Notes: generated by a model not told the origin, from the sequence alone. 64,000 nucleotides of DNA from Phytophthora quininea (GCA_011947345.1 JAAVTG010000254.1:124001-188000), one strand, 5' to 3'. Shown: positions 53,242-64,000, counted from the stretch's first letter. Numbers and translations are program-made.

Positions 53242-54187
53242 TCACTCTTTCTCCGTCTCCTTGAACTCTTCAAACGTTGAACAAGGACCATTGCTCACAA
53301 AGACGTCGATAATCTTCTCCAGCTTCTCGATTTCCTTGGCGCGTTGCTCTTGGGCTGCTTCCTTTCGCTTCTGGTAGTTTTCCTGATGGAGTGTACGCGA
53401 GGCGAGATACTTCTCCACAGCTTTGCGCTTGATGCTGAGACCGGCCTGCAAACCTTTGGGCTTTCATTTTAGCTCGATCGTGCTGGTATCTGCGCTGCTG
53501 AAGTTCTCGCTCCGCGCGCTGGAGGTTGATATCAGACATCACTGCAGCTTCGTCGTCCAGAATTTCGTCCACGTCTGCCTCGAGGTCGTTCTTGATCTCG
53601 CCGAAAACCTTCGCAGTAGTCAGAGCGTAGCCTTGAATGTCGTTCAGACGTTCCCCAAACTTGTTCTTGAGAGAGCAGACCTTGTCTGGGTGAAGAACCA
53701 ACATCGCCTCTTTGTAGAACTTTCGAAACTCAACCTTCCATGCTTAGCCTTGCATTTGTCGCGAACAGTAGCCAAAAATTAGGCATACAGATTAGGGTCT
53801 TGACTAACGCCGTACAACAGACTGCTTTCATCTTCAGGCAACCACGCCCTTTCCGTTGTCGGGGTCACCTCAAGCGGCTTTTTCTTGAGCTCTGCCAGAT
53901 TTCCTCTCGCCACTAAAAGTTCATAACATGTAAAATTAATAAAATACCGACACCTCACTTTAGAGACAATTTGACTTACCTTCGAGACGCCGATAGCGCT
54001 CATACACACGCTGTTCGCGTCGCTTGGTGAGGATGGCGTCCTTGTTGCGAGCGAGCGTAGGCGTCGCGGTTGATGGCCTTGCGCGTCTTGGGGGCTTCTT
54101 CTTCTCGCAACGATGCTTGTGCCTCGCAATGTTTGACTTGGACAGCACCTTGTTGCACTTGTGGCAAGGCGCTGTCGCCCTAACCAA
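53242..54187 (-). pseudogene. Zinc-finger / HPD-motif gene, duplicate copy 2 (complete 3' end)
   Basis: ATG 54187; C2H2-like finger CHKCNKVLSKSNIARHKHRC; intron 53979-53913 (GTAAGT...TTTTAG); ERAWLPEDESSLLYG; WKVEFRKFYKEAM with HPDK; acidic and coiled-coil tail ending EEFKETEKE at 53242, about 15 residues longer than copy 1. The frame change at about 53450 (AKMKAQ then LQAGLSIKRKAVEKY) is identical in both copies, so it predates the duplication or reflects an unrecognised splice. The gene points away from the adjacent hAT element. Confidence 0.55.
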
Positions 54188-55197
54188 TTTCTACGACTAA
54201 ATGAGTTTTTCTACAAAGCCGTTTTTGGCTAATAAAATGTCTTGTAGGGCGCGTTTTTATTGGCTAATAAAAATGTTGTTTCATGTTGTTTCAGGGAAAG
54301 AAGTATGAATACATTCTCGAGAATACATAAAATACTTTGTACGGCGTGGTGTATTCCAGAGGTGCCATCATACTTTTGAATACCAAAAGTACGTTGCTGG
54401 GGATTCTCGGAACTACCGCCAGTCTGACGAAGCGCTATACGCCCGCTGATGCAGCAAAACCTCCACTCGTACGCTTGCTAATGAAGCATAGACAGGTACA
54501 GAATTGAATGAGCTGTCTGGAACCTCATTTTTCCTGATTCCCGCTCCCTCACAATCGACCAGCGCCGCCGTTGACACCATGCTGCTGTCGAACAATGACA
54601 TCTGCTCTCTTCTGTTCACAACACTTGGGAACGACAACTTTGCGTGCAATACATGCCACAACACATACAAGAGCGAGCACGGGTTCTCGAACCTGCTCAA
54701 GCACCTGCGCGCGAAGCACGCGAACTACATGGAGCTGGCCGAGCGAGTTCGTCGCGAGCGCAACCCACTGAATCTACGTGTAGTAGACCAGCGAACGCAG
54801 GATCTGTATCACTGGTGTGAGTGGCTGGTAGTGGGTCGCCTACCGTTCACCTTCGTCGAGAACAAGCTCACACGCCAAAACACATCGCTCTCTCCTGTCT
54901 CAGCCGTCACAATCAAGCGCCACTTGATGCAGCTACGTGATTTTGTCGAAGATCGGGTAACGGCAGAGTTGCCAGATTCGTTTGGAAATTTTGGGACGGC
55001 TGGAGTAGCACGTCGAGGCACTATGTTGCGATTTTTGCAGTGTTCAACGACCCTCCATGAACCACGGGGAAAACCTCCCAGCAACACCAACAAAATTGAG
55101 TACTTCGAGGACCTAAGGCGCTTTACGCGCAAGTTCGTGCTTCTGGCCTTTTGTCCTCTGGCTGGAGAAGAGGATCTGAGCGCACAGAGTATGTTCG
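53268..55197. repeat. Segmental duplication, copy 2
   Basis: Partner of 17644-19569, offset about 35.63 kb, same orientation, with only scattered substitutions and two small indels. Confidence 0.9.
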
Positions 55198-56207
55198 ATC
55201 TCGTGGCCGACACGTTGACGCGCTACAACAAGCCGTGGGAATGCGCAAAGTTCATGGTCGGAGATAACTGTAGCGTGGACCGAAGTATCGGATCTCGGGA
55301 AGGTGCTATTCCGTTGATTGGGTGTGCTAGTCACCGTTTTAATTTAGCGGTGACTGATTTCCTAGCTCCCCATGAAACTTTGAACGGTAAAGTTCAATCG
55401 CTGATGGTAAAGCTACGAACGATAAAAGGCAGAGCGATTCTCCGGCGTACGAGTCCGCTAGCACCAGTGCTGAGTAATGATACACGGTGGTCCAGCCCGA
55501 TGAAATGCTGCTGTGCTTCACCAAGTTGGAGCCAGCTCTTCAGTCAATTGGACGGGGAGTTCTGGAGAAATACGAAATCCTACCTCTTGTGCTAAGCAGC
55601 AGCGATTCGTCTAAGGTGAAAACGCTCCTGAAGGACCTGAAGCAGCTGGAAGATGTCACTTTGGCCCTGCAAAAGACCACTTTGGCGTTGTCTGGGGCTC
55701 GCCGACTGCTGGACCAGACCAGTAAAACGTTTCCTCAGCTAAAGAACCATTTGGAGGCGACGGCATCTATCGTGACCAACTCTGCGCTGGAGACGGGGAT
55801 AGTAAAGCTGAAGCGCGGGGAGACGTTGACGCCTTCCGAGCGTGCTGCTTGTGCCCCATTTCGTCAAAACCGCCGCGCCCTTGAGCAGGAAATCGAAGCT
55901 GAGGCGGGCTCAATTGTAACACAGGCGTTTAAGAAGCGTAGAACAGCGCACAGGGCTCCCTACGACAACCTGGCCTACGTGTCTCCAACCTCCAACGAGT
56001 GCGAGAGGTTCCTCTCGAGTGTGAAGCTCGTATACACAGACTTACGGAAGTCCATGGATACCGAGACTCTGCAGATGCTGGTGATGCTGATGTACAACCG
56101 GGACTTGTGGGATGTCCACAGTGTCGAGTCTATCCGGGCTGAGCTCCACTAGGATGCCTAGAAGAAATGCCACAGTACGCGGTTGAATACTCATAAGTAT
56201 GGGGATA
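54358..56207 (+). mobile_element. hAT transposon with candidate 8-bp target-site duplication
   Basis: TGTATTCC occurs at 54350-54357 and 56208-56215 and brackets the transposase gene. The left end begins AGAGGTGCCATCATACTTTT; the right end in reverse reads TATCCCCATACTTATG, which shares CATACTT-T-G with the left end. Known: hAT elements make 8-bp duplications and have short, often imperfect inverted repeats. Confidence 0.6.
54579..56152 (+). pseudogene. hAT transposase with BED finger, one frameshift
   Basis: Seen: start ATG 54579 (ACCATG). BED finger CNTCHNTYKSEHGFSNLLKHLRAKH at residues about 20-45; catalytic region with VGDNCSVDRS, GCASHRFNLAV and SNDTRWSS. A frameshift near 55495 moves to the frame that ends at 56152, which carries the C-terminal dimerisation block (SPTSNECERFLSSVKLVYTDLRK, then LMYNRDLWD). 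About 520 residues when both frames are counted, normal for a small hAT transposase. A single indel distinguishes it from an open gene, so an intact relative elsewhere is likely. Confidence 0.8.
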
Positions 56208-56215
56208 TGTATTCC

Positions 56216-56442
56216 GAGGCCTCTTCAGAAACGTATCGGTACTAATATGGCATACTTTAGAGCCCTTCCCCATGACCTGTACGATTAAGGAAACGACTCG
56301 TTCTCCTACTAATGCGAGAAAAATACTGTAAGAGCATGCAAATGTGACCTTGCGAGTATAACTACAGCTTGCATTCGGCTCACAGTCCGCGAAATGCGCT
56401 TAGTAGTTGTTACAGAAACATTTCCACGTACTCGTCTTCTCC
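56216..56442. other. Intergenic DNA before effector copy 10
   Basis: No gene seen; the last 15 bases before ATG 56443 (CTCGTCTTCTCC) match the leader of copy 9. Confidence 0.4.
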
Positions 56443-56767
56443 ATGGGTCTACACCTATTCCGCTTGATATCCGCGGTTCCAGTTATCTTGCTGGCAATCG
56501 GTTCGCTGTGACGTTCAACACCTAGAAAATGGGATCGTGAAACAAAGCAAACAGTCTATGCTGCCTCGATTTCACCAATCTCGACAGCGTTTCCGATGGA
56601 AAAAAAAAAAGAAGACTTCGCTTCCATTGATCAAGAACCTGTTCAAGACAGGATTCACAAACAAGCCAAACCAAAAACTCAAGGTACAATTTCAGAGCAA
56701 CGACTTCATTGTCAAGACGTTCGATAAGGCCTACAAAGACTGGTCGACTATTGTCCAAAACTACTGA
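56443..56767 (+). pseudogene. RXLR effector-family copy 10, motif region lost
   Basis: Seen: ATG 56443 with a signal peptide (FRLISAVPVILLAIGSL) that runs into TGA at about 56509. Downstream sequence contains a run of A (about 56600-56610), LPLIKNLFKTGF (the family's SSIKNLF position) and QSNDFIVKTFDKAYKDW to a stop at 56767. The RXLR-EER region and the C-terminal block are missing. Heavily decayed. Confidence 0.7.
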
Positions 56768-56987
56768 AGCGTTCATTCTGGAATTTGCTCATAAGTCTGT
56801 AGCAGTTTATTCTCCATACGTCGATCTTACTGCTTGTTTGTACTCGCTGAAGATCTGGCTCGCCTAGTCCTCTCTCGACGACTAACAAGGGCGAATCAAA
56901 TTTGCTTCGTTCGTACAGGAACGAGAATGTGCTGACTGGTTTAACGAAGAGCAAACTTATCTGCGTGGACTACAACTCCCAAGGCTA

Positions 56988-59900
56988 ACTGGGCACCAAG
57001 AATCGAGCCCAAAACGTGCGCTCCCTCGGAAACAATGAGGCCACGCTGGGGCTTGTCACCCTAAACGTAAATGGGTGGGCGAGCGAGCTCCGACTGTTGC
57101 CTAACTGGTTCCAGGGGCTCCGAGAGAAGCATGAACATGGGCATAACGATTTAATTTTTATCCAGGAAACCCACTTGACTGAAGAAGAAGGGCTAGCTGC
57201 ACAAAGGCAGTATAATGCAGCGTGGGGATTCAAAATGGGTGCAAACCAACCAGCATCGCTCTGGTCAGCGGCGACGCACCGAAGCGGCGGAGTGGCGGTG
57301 TTGGTAAACCCGTATGGCAGCATCAGTGAGCTGACACCCTGGAAAAAGGAGCAGTGGAGCCCCCATCTAATCATGGCAACATGCCAGGTCAAGGGTAACA
57401 AATTCTTACTCATCAACATTTATGGGTAAGCGCACTAACACAAAGGCGATCATTCTTTAGTGCCCTAGAAACACTGCCTCTCCCACAATCAGAACCAGTT
57501 ATCGTAGGCGGAGATTTTAACTGTGTGTTGGATCGACGTGCAGACCGGACCTCGATGGGGAAGTCAGCGGACATTGGGGCGGAGGAACTCAGGAAATTTG
57601 TTGGTGATGCGGGTCTGTTTGATCCGGTGGAGAATTCTTACCTCACTAACATTTCGACTAAGGAACTCGAAACCCTTGCCAGACAGCATCACACGTACAG
57701 GTACAAATATAATGGCAGCCAAGCGTCCAGCAGAATTGACCGATGGTACATGTCAGTGACACATCGTTCGTGGGTTCGAGATGTTGAAACATTTCGTGCT
57801 ACTGGGTCGACCGACCACTGGGGAGTACGGCTTCATCTACAGGAACCCTCGATGCCAAAACGCATCTGCAAGCAAAGCGCGGGATATCCCATGCCCAGAT
57901 ATGCGGAGGAGCGGCCACCAGCTTGATTAGCTCCCGGTTGAAAGATCTCAGCACGACGATCGGACAAACAACTGACACAGTGAACCTCTGGGGTGATTTC
58001 AAAGCGAATCTGGTGATGGAGCTGCGCCAGCTTAAACGAGCATGTCGTGGCCGAGTCTCGCGCGGATACAAGCAGAAGCTAAAGAGACTTCTTAACAAAT
58101 TGAAAAATCTCGCATGCAGCACAACTAGCGATTACGACGAGGCTAGAACTGCGATTCTGGTGGAAATGGACGCGCTTACCAAGCAGCGGAGTGCCCTCCG
58201 CCGGATGCAGCTAGCTACAGCGCATACAAGACATACCATACGAGACAGTAAAGCGTTTTACGCCAGAGTGTCAACAAAGTTCAGCGATAACGTCATCCCG
58301 CGGTTAGACCCGGGGTTGCTGAGGAGTAAAGGATACAGCGGACACCTTAGCAGCCAACTGGAGACCAATTTTCAACGGAGGAGCGAGCAGTGACGTAAAA
58401 GCCAGCGATCTCAGACAAGAATTTCGAACAAATTGGCCGGCTTTAGACTTGCATTGGCTAGATGACGACATCACGGAGTACGAAGTGCAGCAAGCAATCA
58501 AAAGATGCAAACGGGGCAAGGCAGCAGGCACCGACAAGCTTGGAAACTCCTTCTATCGGGATCACATGGAGGAGACCACTCCCATACTGACCACATTATT
58601 CAATAGCTGGATGCTAGATGGCGAATTCCCGGCGTCATTTACAGAGGCTTATATTTTCTGTATCGCCAAAAACACCGAGCAACCAACCCATTCGGCCCAT
58701 CTCACTCCTCAACAGCGACTACAAGATACTAACAAAAGTCTTCGCGCAGCGAATGCGGCGATGCATCTCTGACCTGGTCCACCGAACCCAGTATGGTTTT
58801 GTACCAGGCAGGAGCATTCACACTGCCATTGACTTAGTAGAAGCCAGCAAACTGGTGATGCAGGCGATGGATCCGAACAGCACAGCGCAGGTGTTGATGC
58901 TAGATTTTGCAAAGGCCTACGACTCGGTCGACAGAGAATTCGTGTTTGCCACGCTGGAGGCAAAGGACTCCCCTCAAAGTTAATAATGAACATGATACGG
59001 AGACTGCACACAAACACCACAGCGACCTTCCTAGCTAATAGATGTTCATCCCGACGCATTGAGGTGACAAGTGGCATCCGTCAGGGATGTCCACTCGCAC
59101 CTTTGCTATTTATCATGGTAGTGGATGTACTGTATGACATGATTGACAAATGTGATGACTTCAAAGGGATCACGCTGGAAGGTTCAGAAGCCATTATCCG
59201 TGTGAAGGTGGCAGGATACGCGGACGATACCGCCATCTACATCGAGAGCTCCTGCAAACAAAATGCGGTCCTCAGGGTGGTGAATCATTTTTCGAAATAT
59301 TCAGGACTCAAAACGAACATTACCAAATCGATTGCTCTCCCACTTTCCAAGACGCAGGAAGGAAGAGAGAATTCACCACCAGCCAGCCAAATATTCCCTG
59401 TTCAATCAGCGTGCCGGTACCTGGGCGATTGGACCTCTCCCAACGGGGACGTTAAAGGAGTATGGGGCAGGGCTTTTGACGCTCTAACTGGGCGGCTAGG
59501 AATGGCAGTAGCCAAAACAAACTCTGTGCTCCAGCTGGCTGAACTTGCTAATGCAATTATTATGCCTAAACTAGCATTCGTCTCCAGACATGCGTGGCCG
59601 ACAGGACAAATAATAACCGAAGCAAGTGCTCGGATTCGGAATTTTATCTGGACGAGTTCCTTCTCGAAACCCGCAACAAGAATCAAAGGCTGGCTGTGCC
59701 GTCAGGCAGCTGATCTTAGGCCATCCGATGGAGGCTTTGCGTTGCCGAATCTAACGGCCCACCTATTGGCCAACAGCGCTAAGGTGGTGGAGAATTGGGC
59801 CACGACAACGGACCGCATAGTGAAGACAGTCGGTGATATCTTGAGGGAGAGTGAAGGGAGCACTCCTGCGCGTACACCACTGGTACCAACCGCCCTATCT

Positions 59901-62089
59901 CAATCTCCACAAACGATGGGGCCAAATGCCATGGCGACAGGAGAAAAGTGGTTCCTTTTCTCCAACAGCATTGAGGTCAGCGATTCCGTCGAATATGCGC
60001 GACGGGAGGCCCGAGTAGCGTGCACAAAGGCAAACGGAGCCAAAACGGAGTGGCGGGGAGGAGCGTTAGTATGTGACTTATCTGCTGTGATGTCGGGCCC
60101 GATTGCAGCAGCCCACCACGCAATTACAACTCAATATGGCGAATTCATAATCGATGGACTTCTGGACTCTCGGATTTTTGATATTCCGTGGGCCTGTCGT
60201 CCGGGGAGCCTACAAGCGCCTCTATTGCGTTCAGGAAACTAGCTGGAGAGACAACGAGAGTCAGGGAGGTCGCTAATCCGGTTTGGCTACAGGACGGGGT
60301 GGTGGAATGGCACCCAGTCTCGTGTAGCTATCCTATGGCGTCAGGCGTAGCTCATCAGTTCAGAGAATTGGCGCTGACGCTAATGACAGCTTTCCCGGAC
60401 CTCCTCCGGCAACCGACTCCGGCAAACAAGTACTTCGTCACTAATCTGTCCAACGATAACCATCAATTTGAGTTGTCGCAACTACCATCGCCGCAACTAA
60501 TTCACACTAGTAAACCGGCAGTGACCACCACCCTTGGTGTCGACACCGGTCCCGGGGTTGAAAGAGCCATTGCTTCTGTCGTTGGAGATGTCAGTGGCTA
60601 ACTAATCTGCACTCCGCACAAATGGCTATCGAGGCTATCACCTACTTGGACAGGTAAGCTGCAGTGGTCGAAGAACGTGAAACAATACCGGACAAGTATT
60701 ACGGTTGAGCGCAGAGCGAAAGGGTTAGCGGTAATTGCAGAAGCTGAAAATGCCTGGAGGCTGGAGGACGAGGCCATTGGCGGGGCTCTGGCCTCCGTTA
60801 CTTGGATGCGTATCAACCGGATCATAGGCATCTCCACCTACGAGCACCAACACTTATACCGGCTGAAGCTACGAAGGCTGGGTCGGTGGAATCAAGCATC
60901 TTCGACGCTAGGGTGCCCTCAAAGAGGGTGTGACGACCAGAGCTCGACCTTATCGCACATATTCTGGTATTGTGGAGGGGCTCAGGAGATGTGGGGCTGC
61001 TTCCTGGAAGGATGGAGGAGACTACACGGGGATTCGGCATTTGGGAACAATGAAGGTTTTTTCCTACAACTGCGGTTACCGCCGGAGGCAACCTTACTTG
61101 CCCTGCGACCAAACCACACGACCCGCACTGACACTACCGGCATGGAGGATGATCTCATGACAGTAGTCAATCAGTTCTGGAGCGCTGGTATTGCAGTGAC
61201 GCTGGCATTAATCTGGCGGTCTCGCATCGATTGGATTCACCCAGAGCCGGGCGCCCCAAAGACCATGGAGGACCAGCTTGAGAGACTGAAGGCAAGGCTG
61301 CAGCGCGCGTACACGCAAGTGACCATTGACTATCCTCTAACGCCACAGTCGTACACGAACTGGTCAGTAGCACGACTGATGCACGTGTCTCTAAGGACGG
61401 AACACCCGTACCGAAATATTCTGCCGGGCCTCGATGGCGGGCGCAGGCTGGGTTTCTTTCATGGCAATGTGAAAGGGAGCCCTACAACAGGAGCGGGTGG
61501 ATGCCTGATTCTCAGCACGGAGGGCGAAAGGGATAGCCAGGTCATTGAGTACGCAGAGAGCATTTGGTTACCGTCACCAGCATGCACAGCTAACATTGCA
61601 GCAATGGTAGCACTGAGCAATTTGCTGAGAGCTGCGCTGGAGAAAGAGCGCGTGGCATCGAAGTGGTGGGAGACTCAACTTACGTCGTCAACTCCTTGCA
61701 ATCACGGAACCCCCTCCCAAGACAAAACGACTACGACTTTGGTATCACAGATGCCGACGTTTGGCGGACTCACTGAGGATTCTGTCCTGGACACCCACTC
61801 GTCGCACCTCAAATATGGTATGGGGTACGCCGCATTAGCAAGAGAGGCGAGGGCGGTGAAAGGCAGCACGATATGGAGTCGGGATGACTTCAAAGAGAGG
61901 TCTCCAGGCCTGTTAGCGGAACTGGAAGCAGCAAGCGGTTGGGATAGTAGATCCAGCGAAGGAACTACACTTGATCACGATCCAGGGAATAAGACTTAGG
62001 CTTGCTGACCCACAGCGCGGTGGCACTGTGGAAGGGTTATTAGGATTCTCAATGTTGTAATCCAATATACCTCATCATCAAAAAAAAAA
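56988..62089 (+). mobile_element. LINE with endonuclease, RT and RNase H, with TSD and poly(A)
   Basis: ACAACTCCCAAGGCTA at 56972-56987 and ACAACTCCTAAGGCCA at 62090-62105 (14 of 16 identical) flank the element, which ends CAATATACCTCATCATC plus about 11 A. It starts just before the endonuclease; no ORF1 is present, so it is probably 5' truncated at that point. Same family as the fragment at 22340-23639 (shared 3' end). Confidence 0.85.
57016..61999 (+). pseudogene. LINE ORF2 polyprotein (EN-RT-RNase H), frameshifted
   Basis: Endonuclease 57016-57926 (TLNVNGW, FIQETHL, VIVGGDFNCVLD, SRIDRWYMS, STDHWGV). RT 58449-60242 (KRCKRGKAAGTDKL, then PISLLNSDYKILTK, YGFVPGRSIHTAI, LMLDFAKAYDSVDRE, GIRQGCPLAPLLF, GYADDTAIY). 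After a linker, 60677-61999 has a zf-like segment (GCPQRGCDDQSSTLSHIFWYC) and a degenerate RNase H (FHGNVKGSPTTGAGG; catalytic Asp region altered). Breaks near 57430, 57910, 58390, 58770, 58980, 60240 and 60600. Confidence 0.85.
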
Positions 62090-62105
62090 ACAACTCCTAA
62101 GGCCA

Positions 62106-62349
62106 GATTGTGAGCATGGTCACAAGTGGTGATTTACCACATTGGAGTGCATTGAGAGTGATTACCATCGCATCTAGACACGACGGTGGTCGCAGAAGTG
62201 CTAGTAACTACGAGTAGCCTAGTCTCCCATGACTGTCCCGCACGTGTCGAAGCGATGAAGACGTTGGTTTGGTTTTACCGTGTCAATTTTAAGCAGCAGC
62301 ACATGTAAATGAGTGTGCTATGGGAACTCTTACGACGGTGTGTTTGACT
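62106..62349. other. Unassigned spacer
   Basis: No gene or repeat recognised. Confidence 0.3.
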
Positions 62350-63335
62350 ACAGGGAACTGTAAGTTCCAGTTGAAACCAAAATATTATCTAAGGTACTAA
62401 CAGCCCGACTCAAACCTTTGATTTCAGGTCTGGTACACCCAGACCAAAAGGTTTTATCCCAGGAAGATCCATTCACCACCAAATGATGCTTGTTCGTGAC
62501 CTTCAGCACTTAGTTACAACCAAGAAAGGAAAAGGAATTGCTACCTTCCTCGACTTCGCCAAAGCATATGACCGAGTGAACCGCAAATATCGGTTTAAAG
62601 TTATGGAACGCCAAGGTTTTGGTCACCGTTTTCTCGTATGGATACGTCTACTGTATAATGGTGCAAAATGCTCGCTGATGATCAATGGATGGGCCCAAGA
62701 CCCGCTGGAGCCGTCTCATAGAGTAAAACTAGGAGGCCCACTATCACCGTTTTTATTTGCGCTGTCGTTGGAGCCACTTGGTAACCTTCTTCGTGCAGAA
62801 AGAGAGCGGAGAGTGCGAGTTGATGATACGCTCATAATTCCTGTAGCATTTTTGCTGATGACACGGTTCCATTCTCTCAAGATGCCACCCAACTGAAGAA
62901 ACAGCTAGCAATTGTGGAGTGCTATTGTGCGGGATCGGGAACAAAATTGAACAACTACAAGAGTGTAATAATGAATCTGAATAACCACCGCAAAGCACCT
63001 ACGTTGGAACCGCTTCGATCACTGCAAAAGGGGAGACAACCAAGTACTTGGGGATATCTTTTGGAAACTTTGACACATCGAATCAATTGGCCACTCAACT
63101 AGATCGCAAATTGACAATGCGGCTATAAGTCTGGAAAGGGAGAGCACGAACGCTGATGGGAAGGCGGCTCATTGTTCAAGCTGTTATTTTATCAATAGTC
63201 TGGTACTTTACGACAACAGTGAACATTCCTGTGCGATTCATCAAAAGATGACAAAGCCTGATAACCCGATACATTCTCTACAACAGAATTGATACTGGTC
63301 GTGGAGGAATTAATATTGTTCCCTTTTCATTTGCC
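62350..63335 (+). mobile_element. LINE RT fragment (zf-RVT family), both ends missing
   Basis: 62365-62482 encodes LVHPDQKGFIPGRSIHHQMM across small breaks. 62483-62896 is open (FLDFAKAYDRVNRKY, SLMINGWAQDPLEP, FLFALSLEPLGNLL). One base is missing in a T run near 62850, so the F-A-D-D box is out of frame. Further RT thumb sequence continues to about 63335. Diverged from the three long copies, so an older insertion. Confidence 0.8.
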
Positions 63336-63501
63336 ACCCAAACCAAAGAGAATGATGGTGTTGGTGTGCCAGTAATACTGGATAGCAGCTTCCCCGCCCT
63401 CGACAGTATCATCTCCGTTGGTATCGAGTGCTTCACGCCCAAGGAACCATACCGAGCAATCTCCGATGCCGAGGCGATCGCCTCGTTTTAGCCCGTATTC
63501 C

Positions 63502-64000
63502 ATGCGTAGTTCACCTCAGCAGTCTTCTCAATCGCCGGCTGCAACTAGGCGATCATTACGGACTCCACAGCAGGTGACTTACTCGCCGCAGCCCGGATCA
63601 ACCAGGCCTCCACGGTCTCCAGCTCCGTTGCGACAACCCTCGATACCACCAGCAATTATTGGCCGTCCTCGTCTGGGTATTTGGCAGCACTATACTATTG
63701 AGGAAGAGAATGGAAAGAAGCACGGTCGTTGCAGATATTGCCATCGGCTTAAGAAAAATGGCAAGCCAAGTGGGAACTTGCTAAAGCACCTCACGAAAGA
63801 GCGCCCTGCAGTTTCGAGAGATATTCAGATCGATTTGCAATCGAGGCCGGCTCCAGCTCCTGACACAGCCTCACTAATGGTGGTCGAACAGCCTAAACCG
63901 CAAGCCCTTAATCAAGACGACTTTGAGATGGCGCTAGCTCGAGTCTTTTTGTGTGCGCGCTACCGTTTATTCTCGTGGAGGCGAAGATCTTCCAGGACTT
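63502..64000 (+). CDS. BED-finger hAT transposase-like gene, runs off the window
   Basis: Seen: ATG 63502 with no stop to 64000. A Ser/Pro/Gln-rich N-terminus precedes a BED finger with Trp and C-x2-C...H (IWQHYTI, CRYCHRLKKNGKPSGNLLKHL), then NQDDFEMALARVFL. At about 63950 the next conserved hAT segment (LPFILVEAKIFQDF) is in a different frame, so a one-base frameshift is likely near the edge. Different family from the hAT at 54.4 kb. The catalytic domain lies beyond the window. Confidence 0.7.
   Translation, partial: MRSSPQQSSQSPAATRRSLRTPQQVTYSPQPGSTRPPRSPAPLRQPSIPPAIIGRPRLGIWQHYTIEEENGKKHGRCRYCHRLKKNGKPSGNLLKHLTKERPAVSRDIQIDLQSRPAPAPDTASLMVVEQPKPQALNQDDFEMALARVFLCARYRLFSWRRRSSRT

Noticed and set aside
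57424..57465. Apparent 35-nt intron (GTAAGC, CTAAC, TTTAG) in the LINE endonuclease
   Set aside because: The bases between encode the conserved R-x-FF-x-x-L segment (RRSFFSALETL) in another frame, so a frameshift explains the break; 35 nt is also too short for a credible intron.
1..64000. CRISPR arrays, bacterial operons or rRNA genes
   Set aside because: No regularly spaced identical repeats of CRISPR type, no Shine-Dalgarno-linked gene strings and no rRNA signature; the sequence is eukaryotic.

Overview
The window looks like a repeat-packed accessory region of an oomycete (Phytophthora-like) nuclear genome. The reasons are many secreted-protein genes with an N-terminal signal peptide, an R-x-L-R motif and a downstream EER (the RXLR host-translocation signature), together with a transposon mix typical of these genomes: DIRS-type tyrosine-recombinase retroelement, Crypton, hAT, Copia and two LINE families. 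No bacterial operon or plant-type gene structure is seen. Nearly every base that can be assigned belongs to a transposon, an effector-family copy or a duplicate of one.

Layout. 0-5.3 kb: three tandem RXLR-family copies, all broken; the third is split by a 1.5 kb LINE flanked by a 17-bp target-site duplication, and another LINE tail follows. 5.5-8.1 kb: an eroded hAT tail, one open RXLR gene on the minus strand (6299-6886) and a WY/L-like effector with a single nonsense codon. 8.3-15.1 kb: a minus-strand DIRS-like retrotransposon (gag-like, RT, RNase H, tyrosine recombinase) carrying two later insertions. 15.3-17.5 kb: two tandem RXLR copies with a shared promoter. 17.6-21.9 kb: a segment duplicated at 53.3-55.2 kb (a zinc-finger/HPD gene plus a hAT transposase), cut by a truncated Copia. 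22-23.8 kb: an RNase-H LINE fragment inside a possible SWIM-type gene. 24.2-29.3 kb: four RXLR-family pseudogenes, two of them an inverted duplicate pair, with a SINE-like tRNA relative and a LINE fragment fused in frame to an effector. 29.4-47.2 kb: a LINE block in which one near full-length element on each strand meets tail to tail at 40.8 kb and a third is cut by the second. 47.2-51 kb: mostly unassigned, with one small intron-containing gene. 51-53.2 kb: a Crypton with GCR1-like C-terminus and 20-bp iterated ends. 53.2-56.2 kb: second copy of the duplication, with the complete hAT. 56.4 kb: another effector relic. 57-62.1 kb: a nearly intact-length RNase-H LINE with a 16-bp target-site duplication and poly(A). 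62.3-64 kb: a LINE RT fragment and the start of a second, different BED-finger hAT gene that leaves the window.

The genes do not form a pathway. The common theme is expansion of one RXLR effector family (ten recognisable copies sharing an initiator about 48 bp before the ATG and a similar C-terminal domain) and its destruction by nonsense codons, small indels, short insertions and LINEs. Of twelve RXLR-like loci only 6299-6886 is fully open; 16604-17182 is open but has lost its family C-terminus. All coordinates for element ends are read by eye.
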